Source: Elysia crispata (Eukaryota > Mollusca > Gastropoda > Plakobranchidae). From it: a DNA stretch of 64,000 bases. Positions 50,799 to 63,249 of the stretch are shown here, one piece after another (position 1 is the stretch's first letter; each line of letters begins with the position of its first letter). The DNA lies in contig JAWDGP010006221.1 of NCBI GenBank assembly GCA_033675545.1, positions 111,001 to 175,000 of the forward strand. Reading direction: 5' to 3'. The position numbers were made by a program, and so were the translations under genes. The notes under the pieces are model-generated. The model did no database searches. It worked only from the letters and a program-made list of their open reading frames with translations, and was not told the DNA's origin.

Positions 50799-51026
50799 TA
50801 TTATAGAATGTTATAGATAGCTGTTACAGATAGCAGTTACTTAGTTAGTCTTACTTAACGAACAGTCCTCTTACATAACTCTCCTTAACAAGGGGGCAAA
50901 TATAGTCTGTACACAACAACAAGAGAGGGCATTAAAAAAGCTAGCGTGAACTTGATTGCGTCTGTCTCCCGTACTGTCATTAAATGTTATTTGTGAGTAG
51001 TGTAAACGACACAGAAAGACTCAACA
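50799..51026 (+). repeat. 5' LTR of the gypsy element
   Basis: 228 bp, begins TATTATAGAATG and ends GACTCAACA; preceded by the target duplication GTAAA. It begins TA rather than the usual TG; the duplication and the match to the 3' LTR fix this boundary. Confidence 0.95.
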
Positions 51027-51028
51027 AA

Positions 51029-51045
51029 TTGGCGACGAGACACAA
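51029..51045 (+). other. Probable primer-binding site
   Basis: TTGGCGACGAGACAC starts two bases after the 5' LTR; its TGG is what pairs with a tRNA CCA end. The priming tRNA was not identified. Confidence 0.6.
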
Positions 51046-51277
51046 AAGGACCTGTGCGGTTCAAGCACGTAAGAGACTAATATAAATTGCATTAGAATCG
51101 GCTTTAAGTTAAAGAATAGACGCTAGACGTGCTGTCGATAATTGGCATTAGACCTGAGAAAAGTTCGGGCCCAGAGGAACCCCCCCACGCTCGATTTTTC
51201 GCCGATTTAACTGCTGCGGACTGTGACGCAACTAAAGTTGGAATTATTGACGCTCGTTCCTACAGCTTCACGGAACA

Positions 51278-54200
51278 ATGAGTATAGCAGCGCTAGGACG
51301 GATCGAGGAATTTGATCCAGCCCAAAATGACTTAGAATCGTACTTGGAGCGATTGGAGCAGTATTTTGTAGCCAATGATGTTACGGAAGCCAAGAGAACA
51401 GCGGTCTTGCTCAGCGTAATCGGCTCAAAGACATACGAAGTGCTGAAAAGTCTTGTAGCTCCTGTCAAGCCTTCGGCAAAGTCATACCCAGATCTCAAAG
51501 CAGTTTTGCTCTCGCATTTTACGCCAAAGCCACTGACAATCTATGAACGCTTCAAGTTTCACAAAGCTGTCCAGAAGGATACAGAAAATGCTGCTCAGTA
51601 CATCGCAAAACTGAGAGGCCTAGCTCACCACTGTGAGTTTGGACAATTTTTAGAGGACAGTCTGAGAGACAAATTTGTCTGTGGGCTACGCAGTATCAAG
51701 ATACAACAACGTCTTCTACAGACGGAACGACTTACGCTAAAGAAAGCTCTTGATATTGCACAGACAATGGAAAATGCAGAAATGAACGCAAAAGAACTGC
51801 ATGAGCAGTTTACGTCAAAGGTGCAGACAGTGGACAAAATAGAAAGCAGAGGACCACCAAAGATGAAAGCAGTTCCGAGACAGAGCCAAGGAAAAACAGC
51901 CAGTAGGCCTACAGCCACTCCCACGGCCAATAAGAAACAGTGCTACAGATGTGGCTATACAAACCATCCTGCTGAAAGGTGCAGATATAAGGACTACACC
52001 TGCAATGATTGTCACAAGAAAGGGCATCTGGCCAAAGTCTGCAGATCTAGAGGCGGGCAACACCAGACAACGATGCAGATTGTTGATGAAGAAGAGGACT
52101 ACATCTTCCACAACAGCAGCAGAGATGGACGAAAAGCATTTTACATCATGATGAATCTGAATGGCAAAGATGTGAAAATGGAAATAGATACAGGCTCTGG
52201 CGTTACAATTATGCCGGACTCTGTATTTCAAGAAACCTTCAAAAATGAAGTCGAGCTGCAAACCAGCACACAGATTTTAAAGACCTACAATGGCTCCAAT
52301 ATTCCACTCAAAGATGAAGCGATGATGGACGTCAGAGGAAAGGAGGGAAGACCAAGAAAGCTTCGATTGCTGGTAGCCCAGGTGCCTCATCAATCGTCAG
52401 TACTAGGCAGGGACTGGCTCGAAAAGTTGAAAATAAAATGGACAAATGTCTTCACGACAAAGAATGGCAACACTCTTGAATCTGTTCTGAGTAAACATCA
52501 GACACTCTTTTCACCTGGACTTGGTGAAATTAAAGGCACGAAAGCAAGAATCCACTTGAAAGAAGATGCACAGCCAAGATTTTTCAAATCCAGACCTGTA
52601 CCGTATGCAGTAAAGACTAAAGTAGAAGAGGAGCTAAGGAAATTGGAAAAAGAAAACATCATCACCAAGGTAACACATAGTGAATGGGCAGCCCCGCTGG
52701 TGGTAGTTCCGAAAGAAAATGGAAACGTTAGACTGTGTGGAGACTTCAAGGTCACAATAAATGGAGAGATGAAGGTGGACCAATACCCACTCCCCACAGT
52801 TCAGGATCTTTTCGCAACCCTGTCCAATGGAAAGAAATTTACAAAGCTAGATCTAACCCAAGCCTACCACCAGCTGTCCATGGAAGAAGATAGCAAACCA
52901 TATGTGACAATCAGCACCCACATTGGTTTATTCCGCTACAACAGAATGCCGTACGGAATAGCATCGGGGCCAGCAATCTTCCAGAAAAACATGGAGGAAA
53001 TTCTCTCAGGCATTGAGGGAGTTCAAGTTTTCATTGATGATATCCGGCTTACTGGGGACAGTGATGGACAGCACTTGGAAAGGCTTGACAAAGTGCTGGA
53101 GGCTCTGGAAAACAATGGTGTGAAATTGAACAAGGACAAGTGTAGCTTCATGCAGGAGGCAATCAACTACTTGGGGCACACCATTGATGCTGATGGACTG
53201 CACCCCCAGGAGGATAAAGTCAAAGCAATGCAAAATGTCTCGAGACCTGAAAATGTCAAAGAACTGAGAAGCTTCCTTGGAGGAGTACAATACTATGGGA
53301 AATTCCTCCCAAATCTTTCAGCAACCTTGAAATCGCTGAACGATCTTCTCAAGAAGGACCAAGAATGGAAATGGACTGAGGAGTGTGAGGCCTCTTTCCA
53401 GAAAGTGAAGGACATGTTAGGCTCAAAGACAGTTCTCACACATTATGATCCAAGTCTACCAGTATTGCTAGCAACAGATGCAAGCACCAAGGGTCTCGGA
53501 GTGGTTCTTTCTCATCGCATGCCAAACGGAGAAGAAAGACCAATTGCTTATGCTTCAAGATCACTTACAAAGGCAGAGACAAATTATGCTCAAATTGAGA
53601 AGGAAGCACTCAGCATCATGTTTGGTATCCGGAAATTTCACCAATACGTATATGGGCGATGCTTTACACTGATAACGGACCACAAACCGTTACTCAAGAT
53701 CTTCGGACCAAAGAACAACCTACCTTCAATGGCAGCAGCCAGGATACAGAGATGGTCTGTGGAACTGTGTGCATATCAGTATGACATCCAGTACAAAAGA
53801 AGTGAGGATCACAGCAATGCTGACATGCTATCGAGACTACCAGAAGCCCAGCAGCAGCAGCAACATCCCAAACAAGAGACGGTGTATTTTTCATACATCA
53901 ATGAGATGCCGGTGTCAGCAGCTGATATAGCAGCAGAAACAAAGAAGGACCCAACTCTTGCTAGAGTTTTGCAGTTCACACAGAATGGTTGGTCCGGTTA
54001 TGTGGACGAGGAAAACCTGAAACCGTATTTTCAGAGGAAAGAAGAATTGACAGTGGAGTCAGGAGTGTTACAATGGGGGCTGAGAGTTATCATTCCACAG
54101 AAGTTTAGACAGAGGATGCTGCAAGAACTCCACGAGAATCACCAAGGAATGAATAAAACAAAAGCAATTGCACGTTCGTATGTTTACTGGCCAAACCTGG

Positions 54201-55279
54201 ACAGAGACATTGAGACAATGGTAAACGAATGTGAAGCGTGCGCCAAAGTCAAGAACAACCCCATTGCGGCTCCAGCCTTTGTGTGGACCTTTCCATCAAA
54301 TCCATGGGAACGTATTCATATTGATTTTGCAGAATATCAGGGACTGAAATATTTACTCCTCATAGATGCATTCTCCAAGTGGCCGGAAATTATTCCAATG
54401 AAGACAACGACGGCGGAGAAAACAACAGATGTTCTACGGCAGATCTTCGCAATTCATGGATTGCCAATGACTCTGGTCAGTGACAATGGCCCACCCTTCA
54501 CTTCCAGTGAGTTTGAAAATTTCCTGACCACCAATGGAATCAAGCACATTACCTCACAACCATACCAGCCATCCACGAACGGGTCTGCTGAAAGACTAGT
54601 ACAAACATTCAAACAAATGCTAAAAGCAGCAAACCCAGGTCAAACAGGACCACAGAAGCTGGCAAAAATATTGCTACAGCTCAGAACAACACCACACGCA
54701 ATGACTGGCAAAAGTCCTGCTGAACTGCTGTTCAAACGAAAACTGAAAATTCGGCTTGATCTGATTAAGCCGGGTTTTATCACAGACATGCGGAACAAAC
54801 AAGAAAGGCAAATGCAAACTCAGAAAAGTCTGCGCTCGTTTCAACCAGGAGACAAGGTCGCTGTCAGGAACTACAGACAGGGACTGTCCAAATGGTCTTT
54901 TGGTACGGTGCTCCAGAGGCTGGGACCAGTCAGTTACTTGGTGCGAATGGGTGCAAATTACGTGAGACATTGCCACGTCAACCAGATGCAGGCAGCACCC
55001 TCAAGCTCCAGCGAAGACGACCAACTAGCTGAAGATGAAATCCTTCCGGCAGAGATGTTGGGATCACCGGTGCAGAATGCGTCTCCAGAATCACCGCAGA
55101 CGGCTTCACCACGGTCAACGCAGACGGTTTCGCCACGGTCCACGCAGGCGGCTTCGCCATGTTCATCGCAGAATGCTTCGCCAGGGTCGACACATCGTGA
55201 TGCAACCCAGTGCCCAACCATGAACTATGGTCGCTATCCAAAACGCATTCGAAGACCAGTTGAACGAATGGATCTGTAG
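51278..55279 (+). CDS. Gag-pol polyprotein of the gypsy element, intact
   Basis: A single 1,333-codon frame with no stop or shift. In order: gag domain (about residues 5-150); two CCHC zinc knuckles (C222-C225-H230-C235 and C242-C245-H250-C255); aspartic protease with DTGSG at D304; reverse transcriptase with FIDDI (D587, D588); RNase H with a TDAS motif (about residue 733) and TDHKPLL; integrase with an HHCC finger (HENH...CEAC), then D1016, D1069 and E1105 in the D-D-35-E spacing; and a GPY/F-type module (GPVSYLV). The tail has four imperfect Ser-Pro/Gln-Ala repeats and a basic end. Gag and pol are fused with no frameshift, unlike Ty3 itself. The frame being open, with near-identical LTRs, suggests recent activity. 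The start ATG follows a leader of about 250 nt. Confidence 0.96.
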   Translation: MSIAALGRIEEFDPAQNDLESYLERLEQYFVANDVTEAKRTAVLLSVIGSKTYEVLKSLVAPVKPSAKSYPDLKAVLLSHFTPKPLTIYERFKFHKAVQKDTENAAQYIAKLRGLAHHCEFGQFLEDSLRDKFVCGLRSIKIQQRLLQTERLTLKKALDIAQTMENAEMNAKELHEQFTSKVQTVDKIESRGPPKMKAVPRQSQGKTASRPTATPTANKKQCYRCGYTNHPAERCRYKDYTCNDCHKKGHLAKVCRSRGGQHQTTMQIVDEEEDYIFHNSSRDGRKAFYIMMNLNGKDVKMEIDTGSGVTIMPDSVFQETFKNEVELQTSTQILKTYNGSNIPLKDEAMMDVRGKEGRPRKLRLLVAQVPHQSSVLGRDWLEKLKIKWTNVFTTKNGNTLESVLSKHQTLFSPGLGEIKGTKARIHLKEDAQPRFFKSRPVPYAVKTKVEEELRKLEKENIITKVTHSEWAAPLVVVPKENGNVRLCGDFKVTINGEMKVDQYPLPTVQDLFATLSNGKKFTKLDLTQAYHQLSMEEDSKPYVTISTHIGLFRYNRMPYGIASGPAIFQKNMEEILSGIEGVQVFIDDIRLTGDSDGQHLERLDKVLEALENNGVKLNKDKCSFMQEAINYLGHTIDADGLHPQEDKVKAMQNVSRPENVKELRSFLGGVQYYGKFLPNLSATLKSLNDLLKKDQEWKWTEECEASFQKVKDMLGSKTVLTHYDPSLPVLLATDASTKGLGVVLSHRMPNGEERPIAYASRSLTKAETNYAQIEKEALSIMFGIRKFHQYVYGRCFTLITDHKPLLKIFGPKNNLPSMAAARIQRWSVELCAYQYDIQYKRSEDHSNADMLSRLPEAQQQQQHPKQETVYFSYINEMPVSAADIAAETKKDPTLARVLQFTQNGWSGYVDEENLKPYFQRKEELTVESGVLQWGLRVIIPQKFRQRMLQELHENHQGMNKTKAIARSYVYWPNLDRDIETMVNECEACAKVKNNPIAAPAFVWTFPSNPWERIHIDFAEYQGLKYLLLIDAFSKWPEIIPMKTTTAEKTTDVLRQIFAIHGLPMTLVSDNGPPFTSSEFENFLTTNGIKHITSQPYQPSTNGSAERLVQTFKQMLKAANPGQTGPQKLAKILLQLRTTPHAMTGKSPAELLFKRKLKIRLDLIKPGFITDMRNKQERQMQTQKSLRSFQPGDKVAVRNYRQGLSKWSFGTVLQRLGPVSYLVRMGANYVRHCHVNQMQAAPSSSSEDDQLAEDEILPAEMLGSPVQNASPESPQTASPRSTQTVSPRSTQAASPCSSQNASPGSTHRDATQCPTMNYGRYPKRIRRPVERMDL

Positions 55280-55666
55280 TCGTCGTCGTGATGCTCAGAG
55301 CACTGATATTTTTTTTTGTTATAGACTGTGTAATTCACCATGTGTGAAAGTTAAAGTGTAGTATTCAATCTTAATTTTTTTTAATGAACTGATTATGTGA
55401 TAGGGACAAGCTGTGAAGTGAAGTGAAAACTCTGAGTCTAATATTGACAATTGTTTTATGAAGTGGGACGGTCACCAAAGTAATGACAGTTTTATTGGAC
55501 TAATTAACATTTTTATTAAAGTTGTAATCAAATTTGAATTTTAAAAACTTAATCTGGAGTAAACTTAAACCTCTTGGTGACAACGTAATTTTATATGGTT
55601 TTTTTTTTTTCGTTTCACAGAATGTCCATTGGAGTAATAAACTGATACATGATGTACATTTTTTTT

Positions 55667-55680
55667 AAGAAAGGGAGGAA
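55667..55680 (+). other. Polypurine tract
   Basis: AAGAAAGGGAGGAA lies directly before the 3' LTR, the position of the plus-strand primer. Confidence 0.85.
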
Positions 55681-55908
55681 TATTATAGAATGTTATAGAT
55701 AGCTGTTACAGATAGCAGTTACTTAGTTAGTCTTACTTAACGAACAGTCCTCTTACATAACTCTCCTTAACAAGGGGGCAAATATAGTCTGTACACAACA
55801 ACAAGAGAGGGCATTAAAAAAGCTAGCGTAAACTTGATTGCGTCTGTCTCCCGTACTGTCATTAAATGTTATTTGTGAGTAGTGTAAACGACACAGAAAG
55901 ACTCAACA
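55681..55908 (+). repeat. 3' LTR of the gypsy element
   Basis: 228 bp, same ends as the 5' LTR and one visible base difference. It is followed by GTAAA, the second copy of the target duplication. Confidence 0.95.
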
Positions 55909-55913
55909 GTAAA

Positions 55914-57091
55914 GTGAAGAATTTGTCGATTTCCTTTATTCCAAAAAGGATTTAAATTCTATATCTGAATTATATCTGAGGTTTTTAGAATAAGAATTAT
56001 AGAGGTATCTAGATTCTAGATAGAAATGGATAGGTGGAGGCATATATCTGGATCATTTATGCTAAAGGATAGATATCAAGACTATTTGTAAGATTCTTTA
56101 AATACACACAAGCATCCCAGCCTCGGCAAATTGACACCATGGTCACGTTTGTAGAACGGGGTTTTCAGCTAGTGATAAAATAAAGTGCAAAACAAGCTAT
56201 TTTCAAGCTGATACTTAATGTTAAAGAAAGAAAGTTCATGTTTCAGGGATAAAATACACTCTGGTTCTTTTTTTTTATTTGAAATTGAGAAGCCATTCAC
56301 GCAAGGGAATTAGGAAGCCTAAAAATAATCATCTTTTGTTGAATTACAGCAATTTTAGACTGGTTTTTAACAGTTGTAAAGTAGAAATAGAATTTCTTTT
56401 CTTTTAAATACATGTAGTTAAGGTTTCTGTCTACTTCCTATTCGGCTTAAAAATAAGAATATTGTTTTTAATCTTTTTCAGAACTTTGACTCTGCGCAGT
56501 TGTCTTTTGCCTAAATGTTGGCTTTAAAAACTTTTTTGAGGAATGATTTTTGGACATGTTCATAATACAAACTTCCCTGTATCTTTCCATCTCGTACTTT
56601 GGTGAACGGTATTTCAAATGTTAAGACCTTTGATCCTTGTGATCATCAACTCAGTTTTCTTCTCAAGTTATTTGAATGATAATTATCAACCAGGAAAATA
56701 CCGCACGTGTACCTCAGCTAGCTTTGCAGACCGATAAAGCTGTTTACCAACTACATCAAACAATGTGATTACGTCGCGCCTTTTCAGAACATTACAAAAG
56801 GGCAGTACACTGACGAAATATAGGACCAGGACTGAAATCTCTGGATAGGTTGCCGAATCAGAGAAAATAGGACTCGATATTTGCCAGTTTTTGCAACCTG
56901 AGTCCTCTTGCTGATCTAAGATAGGCTATATACTGCTCAATGCCTGCGATGCTTTTTCTTCTAAATTTAATACTTAATCCTCAATTGAATCTAATGTAAT
57001 TGACAAGCCTGAAGTTGTAGTAGCCTAAAAATTATACTTTCAGAACTCAAGCTTTTTTCTTAGAAGATCAGTTTACTTTCAGGAGTGCATT
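55914..57091. other. No feature recognised
   Basis: AT-rich DNA between the gypsy element and the 60-bp minisatellite. No open frame above background and no recognised repeat. Confidence 0.4.
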
Positions 57092-57828
57092 GTAGTTGTA
57101 AATGTAGCACTGGTAATCTAGTGATAGGAGTAGCAGATGTTGACATAACCCAAAGTTGTAAATGTAGCACTGGTAATCTAGTGATAGGAGTAGCAGATGT
57201 TGACATAACCCAAAGTTGTAAATGTAGCACTGGTAATCTAGTGATAGGAGTAGCAGATGTTGACATAACCCAAAGTTGTAAATGTAGCACTGGTAATCTA
57301 GTGATAGGAGTAGCAGATGTTGACATAACCCAAAGTTGTAAATGTAGCACTGGTAATCTAGTGATAGGAGTAGCAGATGTTGACATAACCCAAAGTTGAA
57401 AATGTAGCACTGGTAATCTAGTGATAGGAGTAGCAGATGTTGACATAACCCAAAGTTGTAAATGTAGCACTGGTAATCTAGTGATAGGAGTAGCAGATGT
57501 TGACATAACCCAAAGTTGTAAATGTAGCACTGGTAATCTAGTGATAGGAGTAGCAGATGTTGACATAACCCAAAGTTGTAAATGTAGCACTGGTAATCTA
57601 GTGATAGGAGTAGCAGATGTTGACATAACCCAAAGTTGTAAATGTAGCACTGGTAATCTAGTGATAGGAGTAGCAGATGTTGACATAACCCAAAGTTGAA
57701 AATGTAGCACTGGTAATCTAGTGATAGGAGTAGCAGATGTTGACATAACCCAAAGTTGTAAATGTAGCACTGGTAATCTAGTGATAGGAGTAGCAGATGT
57801 TGACATAACCCAAAGTTGAAAATGTAGC
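57092..57828. repeat. 60-bp minisatellite, about 12.3 near-identical copies
   Basis: The unit (first half AATGTAGCACTGGTAATC) repeats with almost no change. The only variant I can see is T to A at the unit junction (GTTGTAAATG versus GTTGAAAATG) near 57397, 57697 and 57817. The unit is a multiple of three and free of stops in some frames, which creates a false 248-codon minus-strand frame and two plus-strand ones. Confidence 0.98.
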
Positions 57829-57839
57829 GAAGATATTTG

Positions 57840-59287
<1,448 letters not shown>

Positions 59288-59649
59288 AAATTCTTCGACT
59301 TATGTGACTATATACATACATGTACATGCATATGGTTATATTCTAATGAATGAAACACTTGCTTTCTTTTTTATTTAAAGAAATGTTTATTATCATTAAC
59401 CATGTAACAAATTTTGATATAGTATAAAGCAAATGATAAATTTTATATAAGTAATTTCAAGAGGTTCGAGAAGTCTTTGATCTGAATGGGAAGGAATCGT
59501 GATAGAGAATTGAATTTTTTCACCCTTTCGATAATTTCTTTTGAACGCAAGATGCAAATATTCGAGAAAATCTGACGGTAGTTAGGCACTTGTTAGAGAT
59601 TTTTTATGAACCTAAGGTACTAAATCATTTGCTTTTCTTTAATAAAGCT

Positions 59650-60060
59650 GCGTCATGAGTGACTATGGATGAAACAAGGATTCATCATAATGATCCAGAA
59701 AAAAGTTGTCCTGCATCATCAATGCAATGAAAAATCCCTCTTCTCCTTCACCAAAGAAGACAAAGGTAACACCACCAAGTGGAAAAGTCATGATTTCATA
59801 TTTCTGGGGTCGTGAACGTATAATTCCTGGAAAATCCTTCCACACCCATCCTATTCATCAGACTTAACCCCTTCAGACTTTTTTCTGTGCCTTCATCTAA
59901 AAAACTCAAAGGAAGCTGTTTCTATGATAACGAGGACACCATTGAAGATGTACAGTTGAAGACTAATAAAGGAGCCCATTGTGTGCCCCTTTACTCTCAG
60001 AACTTTTGAAGGTTGAAGAAAGATGACAGAAACGGGGACAATGAAGAGAAGTAAAAAAAA
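59650..60060 (+). mobile_element. Mariner-type transposase remnant
   Basis: Plus-strand conceptual reading gives VTMDETRIHHNDPE, like the mariner ITGDETWxxxxDPE block, and later WKILPHPSYSSDLTPSDFFL, like the HPPYSPDLAPSD block with its catalytic Asp. The stretch between them is shortened and stops are frequent. The ends and inverted repeats were not found. Confidence 0.8.
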
Positions 60061-60559
60061 AAGTGTGTGCCAAATTACATCTATCTTTATTGCTTCATAT
60101 CAAGGCCAAAGACTTCTTGAACTCCCCCCTTGGACTATGTTGAGACAGCTAATAGAAGGAAGATTTTATTATTATGGTCTTGTCTCTATTTTGGTCATTA
60201 TTTTTAATACTGTGTGAAGGATTATTTGTAAAGAGTGATGATGAAATGTCATAACTATTTTCATACATGTATATACAGCAGTTGGAGCAATAAAAAATCC
60301 AATCATTCTTTTAAGTTTTATGTAGATCAACTTAATAATCTCTTTAAAGAGATAGCACTTCATAAAAAAACAAAACAAAAACAAAAAAAAACATGCATAA
60401 TTGTATGCATTTACCTATTGTTATTATATCTTTATCATACTTACTTTTGCAACTTCTGGTACTATACTAGTAAGCTACATCTACTAGTATTACGTAAAAC
60501 TATAGCCACTACAAGCACCATTATTATGAGCAATAAATTTTTCTTGTCAAAAAGCTTTA

Positions 60560-60748
60560 TTGCAACTGCTGCTGCTATTACTGCCTGCAGCAGCTATTTC
60601 TACTACACCTACTGTATTACTCTTCCTATCACAACTGCTACTACTATTGCTGCTGCTGCTACTGCTACTGCTACTGCTGCTACTGCTACTGCTACTACCG
60701 CTACCACTACTACTACCGCTACCGCTACTACTACTACTACTACTACTA

Positions 60749-60802
<54 letters not shown>

Positions 60803-60815
60803 ATACTACTATTAC
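60560..60815. repeat. Impure (CTG)/(CTA) trinucleotide array
   Basis: Alternating GCT and ACT units, passing into pure ACT units from about 60727 to 60800. The long poly-Thr and poly-Leu frames across it are artefacts. Confidence 0.92.
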
Positions 60816-60840
60816 TACTAAAAAAACGGTAGTCTAATTT

Positions 60841-61299
60841 TCAAATCCTTTGGACAAAAGGTCAATATCATTTGAGAAAAAAAAAATCAGCATTTCCCAT
60901 CAATGCCAATGCATTTCAGTATAGTCAAATACAAATGTGCACTTGAATTAATAATGTTTCATGACTAGCATATATATAATAATTTGCTTGTACAAAATTA
61001 TTAAGTGCACGAAAAAAAAACTTGGAAAAATGACGAGTGAACAAAGAGCTATATTATCTCATACATAAGCTCAATCCAAAAATAAACATGAATTTCTATA
61101 GTTTGCAAAATTTTTTGAAGATTTACAGATTTAAATATTTTCTGTCAATCACATCACACATACTTACCCGTCCCAGTTTTTCACATACAAAAAAGAAAAT
61201 CTCAGCTCAAAAAACATATAGTTTACAATCTGTCCTTTAATCACATTTGTTTCTTACTTATATTTAAAAAGAAAATTAAAAGCTCTTTCGCAATTATAC
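60841..61299. other. No feature recognised
   Basis: AT-rich spacer between two repeat blocks; nothing supported. Confidence 0.35.
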
Positions 61300-62690
61300 T
61301 GCTGGTATAATACTGCCCCCCCCCCCCTCCCTCTCAAAAAAAAAACAAAAAAAAACAAAAAAAAAAACCTACAACAAAACCAAAACCAAAAAAATCCTAT
61401 ATATACCTGTATGTTCTATGTTATAGGTTACTGGCTATAAAATAAGTAATTTTGTTGCCCCTCTAATAAATACATTGACTGTTGGATTTAAAAAGAATAA
61501 TCTTTCAATATATGTACATGATCAGAATATACTTTAGATGTACAAGATGTACATGATCAAAATAGAGTTTATTAATGCTAAGAAAGGTCTGCATGTGTAT
61601 GCAAAAGCACAAATTATTTAATTATTTAACCTAAGGCAGTGCAATTACATGTCTACATTTTTTGGTTGATGAGCCAGATATAAAAAGTTGCAGTAAATTT
61701 GCTACAGGATTTAAAAAATAATAACTGCAGACTATATCCCTAGAATTATACATAAAACTTATAGGTTACTGACCATGGAATAAGTAATTTTGCTGCCCCA
61801 AAATGATATGATACAATTTATTAAATTTTGTCTTTATAAAAATTATACTTGAGCTATACACTGTAAATACATGATCAATATGGAGAATATCAATGCTGAA
61901 AAAAGATCTGAAAGGGTAATGCAAAGGCACGAGTTATTTAGTTTGAGGCAGTTATATAACATTTATAGATATATGTATTTAAATAGGTGAGCCAAATGTG
62001 AAAAAGTTGCAGAAATATTGCCGAACGATTAACTCATTGTGTGCCAGAGCGTTTTCCACGGTTGTGCCAGGCCATTTTTACTGTGCATATTGTCTTTAGA
62101 GGATGCAATGGAAATTGGGTTCCAGTTTGGCTTATTTTTGTGTAACTATGACTTATTCTATATTTAGAGTTATCTCTCATAGGAAACTTAAAAAGTTTCA
62201 TGACCGGGCTACCAATGGCGAAACAAACATTGGTTCTTATATCGACGATACATTGTCGATTGGCACAGCTGCGGCTCACTATATCGACGATACATCGTAG
62301 ATTGGCACACAATGAGTTAACTTACCCTCCTCCCCCCAATTGAAAACAATAGACAAAAAAAATTACAAAAGATATGCCAATATGCCCCAATCATAACTAA
62401 TATTTATAGGTTACTGTCCATAAAAAAGAGTAACTTTAATGCCTCTCTAAAAGTATTAGATTTTGATAAGATATTTGCTTTTATCTTTATAATTATTTAT
62501 AGACATGTGTATAATATTATGCACATGAGCAATACCACGAATAGTAATGCTGTGAAAATATCTGAAAGAGTAATGCTAAGGCACAAGTTTTTAGCCTATG
62601 GCACGTGAATAAATATTTTAGTAGACGAGCCAGGTGTAAAAAAAAGAAGTTGCAAAAATTTGGTCATATGGTTCATTAAAAAAAATTATA
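61300..62690. repeat. Diverged tandem array, three ~340-355-bp units (plus a partial one)
   Basis: The landmark TTATAGGTTACTG recurs at 61421, 61759 and 62404. After each come, in the same order, a TAA(T/C)TTT..TGCC segment, a GCACA/GCACGAGTT segment, a GAGCCA(G/A)(A/G)T segment and AGTTGCA. The second interval is 645 bp, but removing the MITE inside it leaves about 357 bp, matching the first at 338 bp. The C-rich/A-rich stretch at 61314-61400 looks like the tail of a preceding partial unit. Confidence 0.8.
62029..62320. mobile_element. piggyBac-type MITE, 292 bp including TTAA ends
   Basis: Perfect 18-bp terminal inverted repeats TTAACTCATTGTGTGCCA at 62029-62046 and, inverted, 62303-62320, with TTAA at both ends as piggyBac insertion requires. 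The internal sequence has no transposase; near its right end a TATATCGACGATACAT segment occurs twice. It needs a transposase from elsewhere to move. Confidence 0.88.
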
Positions 62691-62691
62691 T

Positions 62692-62695
62692 ACAA

Positions 62696-62755
<60 letters not shown>
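62692..62755. repeat. (TA)n microsatellite
   Basis: TA repeats of about 64 bp, at the right edge of the tandem array. Confidence 0.95.
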
Positions 62756-62758
<3 letters not shown>

Positions 62759-63249
62759 TTATTTCCAATGTGAACATTAAGCAGAAAATTTGGAGCAATG
62801 TGCACATCACGGGGACAAATTGTCCAATCTTTGACTTAGGCAATATGCTTGCATAATAGTCACATTAAGCAAAACTTTCAGATGAGGCAAAGGCACTTTG
62901 GCTACTGTGAACAGAATTAAAAAGCAGGCCATTTGATGAAGAACAATTGAATGTGGTCAAGGGCTCTGGAAATGTCAAAGCAATACACAATTTATGTTGC
63001 CTAACTCAATAGAAACCAAACGGCTAATTTATAAACTTAAAAGAGAATTTTTGAAGAATCAACTCCAACAGGTTTATTTATTCTTAAATAAGAAACAACT
63101 GTAAACTTATGCCATATAAAAATGCCAATACAGAATAATGTTTTGATTATAACAAAATTATGATATTATGCTCCACAAGCAAAATAACTTTATCATTTAA
63201 TATTAACAACTTTGGAAGAAACAACTCGAATCGAAATGCATTTTATTAA
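62756..63249. other. No feature recognised
   Basis: AT-rich sequence ahead of the LINE remnant, possibly including more degraded upstream LINE sequence that I cannot read. Confidence 0.3.

Larger units (their letters stand above)
50799..55908 (+). mobile_element. Complete, recently inserted Ty3/gypsy LTR retrotransposon
   Basis: Full structure: a 228-bp LTR at each end, a primer-binding region after the 5' LTR, one long gag-pol ORF, a purine-rich tract before the 3' LTR, and a 5-bp target duplication GTAAA (50794-50798 and 55909-55913). By eye the LTRs differ at one position (CGTGAAC versus CGTAAAC). Domain order protease, RT, RNase H, integrase is that of Ty3/gypsy. The GPY/F module without an obvious chromodomain, and the general sequence flavour, suggest the Mag-like group; the clade is inference. 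No envelope gene is seen. It lies on the strand opposite to the giant-protein gene. Confidence 0.97.

Noticed and set aside
52498-53290. Minus-strand frames within the gypsy element
   Set aside because: Shadows of the intact gag-pol frame on the plus strand.
57060-57806. 248-codon minus-strand open frame and matching plus-strand frames
   Set aside because: Purely a product of the 60-bp repeat, whose length is a multiple of three; no splice sites, no start context and the same unit is open on the other strand.
57092-57828. CRISPR-like array
   Set aside because: Units are contiguous, with no unique spacers, and the DNA is eukaryotic; it is a minisatellite.
60235-60837. 200-codon frame with Thr/Ala-rich C-terminus
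   Set aside because: Its second half is the trinucleotide array and its first half is AT-rich sequence without coding features.
62034-62312. 92-codon minus-strand frame and its plus-strand counterpart
   Set aside because: Lies wholly inside the MITE and includes its inverted repeats; not a gene.
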